In this document: piece by piece, positions 12,401 through 24,400 of the stretch
Numbering within the stretch: position 1 is the stretch's first letter
Layout of the letters: every line of letters starts with the position of its first letter
Origin: Nereocystis luetkeana
Lineage: Eukaryota > Sar > Phaeophyceae > Laminariales > Laminariaceae
Length of the DNA stretch: 64,000 bases
Direction of reading: 5' to 3'
Assembly: GCA_031213475.1 (NCBI GenBank)
Contig: JARUPZ010000037.1
Coordinates: 992,001 to 1,056,000, forward strand
Notes under the pieces: model-generated
What the model was told of the DNA's origin: nothing
Seen by the model: the letters and a program-made list of their open reading frames with translations, nothing else
Databases searched by the model: none
Translations under genes and position numbers: made by a program

Positions 12401-15400
12401 TACAAGCACCCCGTGCCTAGCCTGTATCAACATCGTAGCTTCATGGCATTACACGGCGAACAGCGAAAGGTTCCACAATAATTCACATCCGATTCAGCTG
12501 CATAGTGTGCCTGGTCTATCGAACGCATCTTTCTCACCAAAAAACCTTGGGACGCACGACAGTTTTTCTTTTTTTTCCCATTGTAATCTTCATCTTTCGA
12601 TTTGTTTTCTTTTTTTCTTTTTTTCTATTTTTTTCCGTTGTGTTCTCTCTTTCGTGTGCTTACTCCATACGTAATTATGTAGTATCTCTGTGGCGTAGTT
12701 TTGTGACCACATAACTTGTACCTGGTATACCTCTAGGATTGAAAAATCGTCACGGACACTGGTTGTGCTGGATGTCGACGGGTAGAAATAATGGTTTAAT
12801 ATGACACCCCGTGAAACCTGACGCATATCAACCGGCTAAAATATATCAACCCTCATGTAATCCCCTTCAGACGTGCCTAGGACGGAGCACCGTAGACAAT
12901 GCATATACTTGGATCCCGAGGTGCTGCACGAACACCACCTTCCTGCGGCTACCTGGAGGGTGCTTTGTGCTTCGTGCCTTGGTTTGCTTGTTATTTTTCC
13001 ATATACTCGCAATTTACAGAAACGTACCGATAAGCAGACATAATCTAACGAGAAAATGTTCTTTCCGCGATATCAGCAGGGAGATCACAGGTGTTTGGAC
13101 ACCGCCCCTATACCGTTGCTGATGGACCCAACCCCAAACTTATTAATCCCTGGCGTGGTCCCTTTCTACATTCAGCGATCCTTACTTTGACGGACACAGT
13201 CGTAAAGAAGTAAATGGCAAGGTGTTTAAGGAACATTAATTAGTTAGTATGAATTACCAGCGGTCCTTACTTTCACGGACATAGTCGTAAAGCAGTCAAT
13301 ATTCCAGCTTGGCCACGTTAAGCTCTGCGTTGCTGCAAGAAAAGGAGACGCTGCTCGATGAACACACTGCCGTGGGAGCCGAAGGAGGGTACACGAACGT
13401 CCAAGCAGAGGCGCAGTCTGTAAGGTCGAGTGTGCCCCCAGCTCGTGTGCTGCTGCTGTGCCGCATCGCAACTATCCGCTACCACTGCATCGCCTCGCGA
13501 CTTTGCACTGACATCGATAACGGCTGAAGTGATATGAGAAGGTGAAGGCGCAAAGGGAGAGCGATGGCACCAGGGAGCGCTTGCGACGATCGGCCCGAAG
13601 AACAACACCACAGCCAGGAAGGTGAGGTTACTTACAGCCAACCAACTCCGCGTTCGGCAGTCCACTGCATAAAAAACCAGGATCTTTAATCTGCAATGAT
13701 TTTCTCACAAAGGTGCGTCACCTCACTCATCACCTCATGACCTTGCGCCTTCAACGTATCCTATTGTGTACTTGATGTGATACCGTGGGATGTTGGTAGT
13801 ACCGTACATGAAAAAAACACGGTTAGGCATGGGAATGGATTCGTTTTAGACGTAAAAAAATGTCCAGTCTATTCGAGAATCCGTTCAAACAAAATCGAAA
13901 GAACATTTTTCGAAAATAGTCTGCCACCGCCCTATTTACTTGGTTTTAGAATACATTCACGTGTGGCACCGAGCACCTGATTTCTCGACACAGGAAACGA
14001 ATTGGACGAATAAGTTCGACAGACACCTCCAATCAATGGAGAATGATCGACTGACTCGTTGTGTTTTGATCTACAGATTTTTGTTCCGTTAATTTTTGTG
14101 GAAATACGCGGGAAAACTCGATTTTTCAGCTTGTATTCGTATATTTCTGTCTAGGGAAGGACTATTTGACTCTAGTGGAAAATCTAAACCAGTCAACCGA
14201 TGCGGCAGGACTGACACAGCAATGCAATCCGCGCCTGAATCCGACAAGTAGCCGACAAGAAGTCTGGTGCACGAGTTTACCCTCTTATGAAGAGCCAATC
14301 GTTGATGGGAAATTCGGCAAAAAATATCCCGAGATAAAGGCAGAGGACGTCCAGTCTTCATTGTATCGGGCAAACGGTGCTAGACATGAAAGCGGCCGCA
14401 CGCCGAGCGATCACCATCACACCCGTGTCATTGCAGCAGCGAAGATCATCTGTGATCGGGCCTTGATGCAGCAGGAAGCGAGTTACCCCTAGCGTTCAGA
14501 TGCGAACGCATCACTATTATTGTTGTCTACCGTGAGAAAACGATCGAGTACGCATATTCTACCGTACCACCCTGTCCAGAAATATAGGAATGGTCTCATC
14601 ATAAACATGAAAATAAGCTGTTCTTTACATTTTCCAGACAGAGTGGTAGGTACGTACGAGTACATAGATCAGCACCATGCATATGTCAGGCGCGTGGTGA
14701 TTACAGTCTTGGCCGCAAGGCTCAAGCCTAGTTGCACGCACAGCAACAACTTGCCCGTGAGGTAGAGGTGGGGCGCGCTGCCACGGAGGTGCAGGCAGCG
14801 CCGTTGAAATCCCGGTCTCGCCGAAGTGCAGTATAGCAACACGCAGCCGATTGCCGATGCTGTGTGTAGGTATTCTTCTTGTTTACACGTGCCCAACAGC
14901 AGTAAAACAGGACCACATACTGCGATTTGATCTGTACGAGATGTGTTTCATGGGGGGGGCAGCTTTCTCGTGCTGCCGGTCGCCAATCCTAAGGCCTCCC
15001 CAGGAACGTGCGATTCGTTCACGCTCGCGCGTCCTAGTCAGCGCTGCTGCTCTACGCTCGGGGCTTGGTTGTGCGCTGTCCTGCAGCACGTGTCGTGCAC
15101 AAAGCAAGGCTGACTTTTTTTCAGCTATAGTTCAACGCCACAACATCGATGCCGGCACCGCTTTTTATTTCATTTTTGAGAGGCAGCATCATAGAACGGA
15201 TCTTTTGGTGGCAACTTTTTTTTCCCCAATCACGGATTGGTTACTTTCCTAGATTATCCCCCCGGATAACGACCATGCGACATCCTTTGTTTTTTTTACG
15301 TACTAAAACGAATCCATTCCCACCCCTAACGGTATGTGGTATAGTTTGTTGGTCGTATGGGGTGATGGTACGATATGGTGGATGTATTATATGCTCAAGT

Positions 15401-18400
15401 TTGCCTGGTGGTATGGTATGTTTCAGTATATAAGGTTCGTAAGGGTTGAATACGTCGTACGAATATCGATGTAACATATATGTCGACCATTGGAAAGTAT
15501 CCGAAAATAGAAGCCATGCGGATAGACAGTCAGAGATTGCAATTACCGCAGCTGATACTGATACGCAGTTTAACAAACTGAGAATTTTACCGAAGATGTG
15601 AAATTCCTTTCGCCCCCGCAGACCTTTGTGCGAATTAACAGTGCAATAACGAACACGAGCAGTCGTGGACCTGCCACATGTGGTATGGTCTACGAGCACC
15701 GCATGAGTCTGTGTTACCTGCGTGCCGGACTGCCTCTCCTCTCGCCAGAGGCACTGGACCACAGGACAAGTCTTCACCGCCCACGCCGCCACGCAGCGAA
15801 CCGCACCGGCCATGACACTCCTGCTCGCCTTCTTCGCGCAAGCAAAATCTCCCAGCGACACCTGGCATCGTACAGTCAACGCAACGCGCACACAGGGAGA
15901 AGCCTTTCAATGAGCGAGGAAAAGTATAAAACAATACAAATGTACATACACAGAAGTGTACACCTAATAGTAGTCGGTCACACCCGACGCGGGCATGCAG
16001 ACGTCTCTGACTGGTAAATCACACAGCGCAAACAGGGAAGGGGTTTTACGCCAACTTGTGTATGGCGGTATTGAGTGATACTCATCACTTGGTATACCTT
16101 GGTAGCCTACCCTTTCTTCATAGCTTCACTTGCATCGCGAAAAGTACCATCAGCTAGTGTGGGTTCCAGGTTCTCGACCAAACCGTCGCATGAGTAGTGT
16201 CCCGCGGAGGTCCAATCATTTGTCGAGGTATCTGTCACCCTTCTTGAAGGCTAAAAAGCGGTAATGTGGTAGTGGGTTCTCCAGTATCACGAGTTAAACC
16301 ATTGGGGGACGATGTGGGTTCCAGGGTCTCGACCAAACCGTCGCATGGATATCGTCTCGCGGAGGTCCCACCATTCGCCGAGGTCGTGGGTATGCGTATC
16401 TTACTGTACGATCGTGGTCACCCATATTCCTGGACTCTTTGTTGTCGTCAGCAGTGACATTGTCTCGCGACAAGTAGGCACTGCATGCAAGGTCCGTGCC
16501 TCGCCCACACACTCTTCCTCTCCATCATCGCTGATGGTCGTTTCGTGGGAGATCGTCCGTACCGATCGTATAGGCGTGCCCTACACGTTACTCTCTAAGA
16601 AACGGCTAGTGCCATAGATGTCGAGTCCAACCGGGAGTCCTCCCCTCAATAATGGCATTGTGAAGAATGCACGTCATGTACCTGATTGGTGTAGAGAAGT
16701 CACACATGACACAACACAAGCAAGGCAGTGCGGGACATTCCGCTCCGCGGTGCGTCTCGTTGCGCCAAGAGGCAAGAGTGCGTGCTACACACCAAAACAC
16801 CAAACCTCACCAGAGTAGTTGCACGAGCTAAAGCAGAATTGCAGCATTACTCCAAAGCATGACTTCACGCACCTGGTACTCGCACTGGTTTGATGTACGA
16901 GGCATGACGTATGACTTCCTGTGCACGACCTGGCGCTTATATTCCATAAAACGTACCTGCCCCTTTCGAGCTACCGGTCTCCAAACCACGTAGCCAGTTG
17001 TCTTGTCCTGATGAACCACGCGGAACTTGGCGGGCTTCGAGACTAGACATCCCGTTGCGTCCGCCTTGACCACCACGGCGCCTGCTGGAGAGGAAAGCCC
17101 TCGGCTGGTAACGTCGCCAACACTGAACCACCCCGGTGGTGCCTTGGGCCTCCAGATGGAGGTGATCTGTCAATCATTCAATGAGCTAGTCATTCAATTA
17201 ACCAACCAATTCAACCAATCAACCGATAAGAAGGGCGCCATACTCGTACATGCCTACACGGAAAAAATACAAGAAAAAAAAAGAGAAAACAGCAACAATG
17301 CATTACACCCCAGCATTGCACAGTACTTAGTCATTACAATACAAAGGCTTGCCTGAGCTCAAAACACCAGGCATTGCACAACAAATGACATACACATACT
17401 CTCCACCCCCCAAAAGCCAACATGTCTTTCGTACGAAGCTCTAGTATTTATTATCTCAAACGGAACCGTCGTGCTCCGTCGTCAGGCCCAGACGGATCCC
17501 CACCCCCACCTGCGACCCGAAAGTCGTTCTCGGAGTCAAAGACCCAGCGCCTGCCCGAGCACTCCCACCGAAGCGGCAAATAAGCTCGAACTCCCGGACC
17601 ACCCTGTAGTGAACCCCGTGCAAGGGGTCGACAACAAACCGAAACCCCCAGTCGCCTGGTGTGCCCCCGTCACCCGCGGCAGTCGTTTTTGCTTGTGGCT
17701 GCGGGGGGTGCCGTGCCGCCTCCGGGGCAAATACCACCTTGCTGTCGCTTACGCGTGCTGGGAGACCTGCTGTAACAGGCGGGGATGGGGGTTGGGGTTA
17801 GGGAGAAGCACGAATGAAACAGGGACAGCGGGAAATACACCACTACTATAGCACTCGTTCTTATTTGACTTTCGCTTGGTATTGATATCGTAGAAGGGTA
17901 ATAGGCAACGCCTCGGTCATGTGGGGTGCGCTTGGCCGTGCTATGGCGCAGAAAATATCAAATGGATCCGAGAGCGCAGCGCACTCACACAGCCATACAC
18001 TAATACTACGGTAATTACACTGTAGACTAAAGTCCTGTAAAATACGTCTTCTGTTCCTGTTCTTCCAAGGTACGACCTTGGGGTTGCAAAGAAACTCGTC
18101 GTAAGGGGAAATACATCAAAGCGCGATACTACATTCCTGTACTACCATCACGTGCATGCATCGCATGCATCCTGCACGCTACGCCGTGCAGAAACCCAAA
18201 ACCACGCGCTCACCGGGACGGTCCAGCTTGGCGGGCTGAACGTCGCGAAGGATCACCGGCAAAAAGCCTTCCACGGGGGGGGGGTACTTGAACGGCATTG
18301 CCCCCAAGTTTACAGACAAAGACGACTTGCCACGAACGGAGAAGCACGGACGGACGCCGTTCACGACACCAGCGACGTCGTTTCGCCACCCAAACGTTGT

Positions 18401-21400
18401 CATCATGCCCCCGCTCGCCCACACCCCGTTCACCGAAAACCACGCCATTCCAGAATCCACGTCAAGCGCGCAACCTAGCACATCCGACCGGGCGAATCCT
18501 GCGGTCGGCCTTACTCTTGGACTGCCACCAAGCCAAACAAACCCCTGTTGTCCGATTCCAAAGCCTAGATTGTTCCTGTCCGAACCGAGCATCGGGAACA
18601 CGACGCTCCTGGATCTTGCTTCTATCCTTAAGACCTCCCTGCTGTCTATTTCAGAGGATTTCCTTCCACCTGCACCTCTGCCAGTCACTCTACTGGGCAA
18701 TGCTGCCGCCTCGCTCTGCAAATGGCCATCCCTAGCTAAAGAAGGCCTTGCCTCTGATTCAAGGAGCCCCAAACCCGTGTCTGTAGGCCTTCCTGCCCGC
18801 TGGACATGCCTCGGAGCCCCAGCCCCACCGGATAAAGATGCATGGCGCATACGACTTCCCCCATCCGAGGCCTTAGACGAATCACAGGCTTCCGGTGCTT
18901 GCCCAGCTCCGGTGGTGGTGGTACTTGGAGTGGCGGCAGCGGAGGCGGCCGCGGCGGTGGTGGCGTCCCAAGTCAGGCTGCCCTCGCTTACTTGCCACGC
19001 GCTTCCGGCTTGCAGCGATGCGGCCATCTCGGCGTGGGTCCAGCCAACTCGAATAAGGCACCCGTCTACTTCAATGCCAGCGGCAACAGATGTGGACAGA
19101 GACTCAACCGTGGCCTCGTAAAACCACTTGCCGCTCGTCAGCGAAACGTCCACGGTGGCGAGGCAGCCCGGCAGCCCTAACTTATCGTGTGATCTGTCAT
19201 ATTCTCGACCTTTGCGACCGGATTTTGACCTTTCGTCAGCGCCGGCATCGGCGCTGTTGCCGCCCGAGCCGTGTCCCGTGCTGCCCTTGCCCGAGGCATC
19301 CACCCCAAGAGACGAGCTATGAACGCCTTCATCATCGGAGCACGTGAAGAGAGCCTGCAACTCCAGCCCTCCTTGGCTCGAGTCTTTATCGTGGTCGCCG
19401 TGGGCTGTCGCCGTTTTACAGGCGGGAGGCGCGCCGTCGTCCTTGCCGTCGCCCTTGCCGTCGCCATTGCCGTCGCTGTCGCCAGCCTTCACTAAACCCG
19501 GCTGCGCCAGGTCGAGGGATCCAGCCAAGGATACAATCTGCAAGAGTGGTTTTTCGGCTCCCGGGGGGGCGTCAAAGCGGAACCACAGTTCAACGACACC
19601 TGGTAGCGCGAATGACCGGAAGGAGTTTCCCCCTTGGCTGTTCTCATTACTTGAGACAGGCGCTTCTTTTATTCGCGCTTTTCGCTTCGCGATCATCTGG
19701 CTATGTAAATCATTCACCGCTTTTGACATGGCCCGATCCGTGAGTCCAGGCCGTCGCACAGCAGCCGGGGTTAGGGGAGTAGGACTGCCCAAACTGGCGG
19801 TAGTTGATGTGCTGCTCTGGCGGACCAAGGCAGGCGGTAGCGTCAGGCGAGCGAGCGCGCTGAGCGACATGGGGTCCTTGGAGCTAGACGAAGCAGCGTC
19901 CAACAAGGTACTATCGGCCTCCTCGATCTTGAAGAACTCCACCCCCTTGGTCACCATGCGAGCCGAGCGCTCAGGGACGTACCCGTGCATCACGCGCAGC
20001 GGATTATGTTCACCTAGCATATCTTCCTTCGAAGAGAAGAATCGTAGCCGTAGAAGGTCCGATGACGTGCGGCTGCGGGAATCCAGCTTCACCACCATCC
20101 CATGACACTTTGGATCGACTTTGATGTGGCCGCCGTATGACAAAGGAGTCAACAGCGGATGGACAGACTCATGCACGATGCTCTCTGTCGCACGACGCTT
20201 CGTTGGTGCCTGTGCATCTGACACAGCTCCCGTACTACCACCCTCGGCCACCGGAGTTCCAAGCACTGGTGAGACCATAGTGCTGCTTGCGTCTGAAATC
20301 TCCCGAGGGGAACGGTCTCCGCTGAACATGCTCAACATGCTTTGCGACGTGGTTGTCAACATCTTGAACGAGTCTAAAACTTCCTGGGCTAGAAGTTCGC
20401 CTAGAGCCGCGCTCCCGGCTGCTTGCCCTTCGTTTCTGGCCCACTGCTGAGGTGAATCCATGACCTTGCGCCACAACACCTTCCTCCCACAGAGAGACAG
20501 ATAGAAAGTACAAATGGAACGCAGGCGACCATGCAGGTAGACAGGGTTGAAAACAAAAAGAGTATGTTATCGGTAACTGTATACACATCCATCAGCGAAG
20601 TCCGAGCGATCAAACGTAGAAAGCTAGCCGAAATGAGATACATAAAATAAAACGAAAACAAACCAACAAGGTGCACCCGGCAGGGACGCCTTAAAACACC
20701 AGGTGAGTAACGCGCATCGACGCAAGAGGAATCCATTGGGCACAACACCAACCCTCGACATGTTAGTGCATCAAAACGTCACCCGCCGCCTCCTCGCCTG
20801 CCAACAACATAACCGCTCCATATGCTACCTTCAGTAAGGGGTCTTGGTCCGTTTGCGGCGTGCAGGTGCTATCTGCAAGCTTCCTGTCCCGTTCCTTGGC
20901 AATGTTGGCCTTACTGTCGCCGTCTCCAGCCACCGGTCCCACCGACAGGTGTTCGACATTTACACCACCGTGAGCAGTAGAGCTCTCAGGAATGGTAAAG
21001 CTCATCGATGCAGGCGTGTCGCCCTTAGCCAGGTCTTGAGCCGCCAGCAGGCGTGTTATATTGAGGAGCCCACTCGGGCCGCCGGCAGCAGGGATCGCAG
21101 GTGTAGGGAGGCTATTGATAAGGCGGACCACGAGACTCCTTGCACCTAGCACTGAAAGAGCCGTGTCCGTATCGCGCAGGACCTTGGGCATCGCCAGAGG
21201 AAAGCGTACCAGGTGCATGACAGTAACAATGGCCGGAAGAATACGGGTTACCATTTACCAGGTATGTCATGCACGATATAATCCACTGGAGTACCTGGTA
21301 TCAAAATAGGGGATCCAGAGGGGGCATATCCCAGCCGAGCGCAATTCAGCCGCAAAGGTCTGAATCAAAGGTCACATTTCGTTTTGGTCGCTGATATTTC

Positions 21401-24400
21401 TAAGATGCTGCCAGTTGAGCTTACAATATCTCAGCTGCTTATAGTTGGCACTTTTCTTTTTCAGGTGCGCACAGCATAATTCCCAAAGGGTACAAACTGA
21501 AGACAACGACAGCACAAACAGTAGTGGTCTACTGGTATATGTACAGGTCTGAACAGATGAGGCCAATAACATTTGTTGTTGGGCACACCTGCTTCACGGT
21601 CGTGCCCTCGCTGTCCAGCTTCAGCCCAAAAAATGAAGTAGAATGCCTCAACTCCCCCACCGGCACCCGCTTGCCGAGGCACAGCCCCGTCTCCGCATCC
21701 ATCATGTCCACCAAAACCTCCTCCTCGTTCAGTACCGACGCAGTCACAGCCCTCGAAGATGGCGAGTTGTCGCTTCGTGCACTAGGAGCTGGGCTGGGGA
21801 CGCGGCCTCGTTGCGTTTGACGCTTATTCCAGCCAATACTCTGTTCTTTCGTTCCACCCGAAAGGCCTCCAACAGCCGCTGGCTCCTCATGTCCTAACGC
21901 CACCGAGTAATCAATTTCCTCCGCAACAGTGACACTGGGGCACGATTTTCCAGGGGTGCAACCCTCGCCTGCAGTGATCAGCAGGAGACTGCCTGGCGCG
22001 AGAACGTCCACCTCTCTGACAAGGAAGCTTGTCGTCACCGTACCGGTCGGTCCGCCGATACCAGCGGCTAGCCGAGGCACGCCCAAAACAGGCACGAGGT
22101 CGTGCTCACAAAGAAGACTCGCGCACTGAGATAGGGGGTGAAACAATGCGCGAACCGACGGGAAGGGGGTGGGGTTTCCTCTTTCGCTATCGTCAGGATT
22201 CGTTTTCTGCATGCGCTGGCAGACTTTTCGAACGCTTGCCTTAAAGCTGAGCACAGCTACGGCAAAATTAACGAATACCGGTACGTATAACTCACGTGTT
22301 CCACCAAGCATTGGTTGAATATTTCTAATTGACGTGATGGAACCCCACGATATGCTGCGCTCGTACAGTATAATATTTCCATAGTACCGGCGATGCATCT
22401 CGTACGCTCAATCGAGGCACTTCAACTAAACTCACAGGCACAGGATGAGAGCGAATACGATTGGCTGACATCTACAGTAATGACGTCAGCAAAAACGACA
22501 ACCAAAACGAAACGTGCAACACCGGCCTAATACGTTTGAGAACGGACAAATGAGCATCTCCAAAAAACAAAGAAAAAGCCGCGATACACTGAAGATACCG
22601 TCGCAACGGCAGCCACAGAGGTATGGCACCTGCATTGATGTCACGTCTCTTGGAGCAGTCGCCTCTCGCCCTTCTTCAGGGTCCCACAGGTTAAGCCCTT
22701 CTTCTGCAGATGGAACCGTAGCTGACGCTGAGTCACCGCCCCTCCCTACAGACTCTGCATCGCCCGTCCCGATGAGGCTACCGACGATGGCGTCATCTGC
22801 AGCTGTCCTTGACATCTCGCTGTCGCCATTCAACTCCCCCGCGTGCACATCGCCGCCCACTGACGAAGGAGCGGCAGCTTTCGCGGGGTCCTTGAGCGCG
22901 TCGTCAGGCACCTGATGAAACGGCATTTAAAAAAATAAAAGGGGCGACAGGGGATACAGCAGGACAACTCAGATCAATTAGAGGTGGCTTCAAATGTATT
23001 GCGTACAACCATCGAGAGGTCGTCGCTCTCGAGGTCCTCAGCGCTCAGCCCAAATAAGCCGACTATGTGTACAGTAGCATGGTAGAACTGTAAGCCGGCC
23101 ACTCCCGCTGTTTAAACGTGAACGTACACGTACAGGTACAGATGGTGTATATACTGGTGCTGTGTACAGGTACAGGTACAAGTAGAGGTAGAGGTAGAGA
23201 CAATGCGCGAAATACTATCCATAGGTACTTCGTATATTACGACGGATGTTACAGTATGAAATACAGTAGTACACTAATCTACGTAGTGCTGGTACGTTTT
23301 AATCTTGCTACGCATCGCCGGGATTCCATTTCGAGGATATCACACTGACACGTTTTTTAATCACGCGAGCAGCGTCGACAAGAAACCGAGTGGACAGCAC
23401 CTACTGATTGATCAATAACGCCAGTGACTTAAACTGAACATAAGCCAATACTCATCAATCTAAAAACACCAGTCGACGAATGCTGGAAATGACCAGACGA
23501 GAGCAATGTGAGAGACCAAAACGCAAGGAAGGCGGGAATCGAAGTAATGCTGTCTGCCAGCCAAAGAGGAGTTCCGTCCACTCTGAGCACAACGTATGAC
23601 GAGCGCAAAGCTGCAATATTGTCGCAGATATAATTTTGAAAACAACATACGACAAGTGTCTTCCACCCCGAAGACGGTACGCAAAAGAGGAAAGCCTAGC
23701 CAGTTTACCACTACCTGGACACACCTGATGTTGGTCTTTGGACTTGGTCTGCAGCAACATGCGGGCTTTTCTGAATTCCGGACCAAAAGCTTCCAATGCA
23801 GCCAAAGCCGTAGTCTCAGGAACTCCAAATTCCGAAGACAAGCGAGAGCTGAGCACCTTCCTCTCTGCCCGCGCGGCAGTGCTGAACTCGAGAAGGTGCG
23901 AGATGGGGAAGCCAGGCAACGGCGGCTTTGCACCGGACTCCATTGCTGGTCGGTCACCACCCCGCTTAACGCTGACTGCAACGCTCCTCTCGCCAGCTAT
24001 GCCTATGTAGTACGGATGTTCCGGCGAAGTTGGTCTGGATCCCCGGTCGGCACGGGTGCCTGCATCGACGCTACGAACGGCAACGTTGCTCGCGCTGTTC
24101 TCCTGCAAGACCGTGTTGCGGCAGCACAGGGAGAGTTCGAAACAATCAGACAAGGTCTGGTTCGCCAAGCAGACCCATCGGCGACAGGTTGTGTGTACCA
24201 ACACTCACCGTTATTACACACACTACCTCGAGAAAAGCAAGCACAACGCGATTACACCCCTAGATGGCATATGACGTAGTCGTCTCTGGTTGCATGGCCG
24301 GGATAGCAGTGTCAGGTTATCATGATATCATGTTATCACGTACGAAACAAAAACTCACGAGAAACCGGTCCAATACAACCCTTATGAAATTAGAGAGCCA

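Noticed and set aside
11605..12674. Overlapping plus-strand ORFs with hydrophobic segments
   Set aside because: They follow the 331-bp tandem repeat, with different frames in each copy, and end in T-rich sequence; there is no sign of selection on a protein.
15241..15700. Continuation of the E49 frame to the left
   Set aside because: The strong donor CAG|GTAACA ends the exon at 15718; beyond it the frame runs into the TIR of a transposable element.
18288..19121. Plus-strand ORF of 277 codons opposite E46
   Set aside because: The minus strand encodes a clear SPRY domain here; the plus reading is Pro/Ser/Ala-rich and is explained as a shadow.
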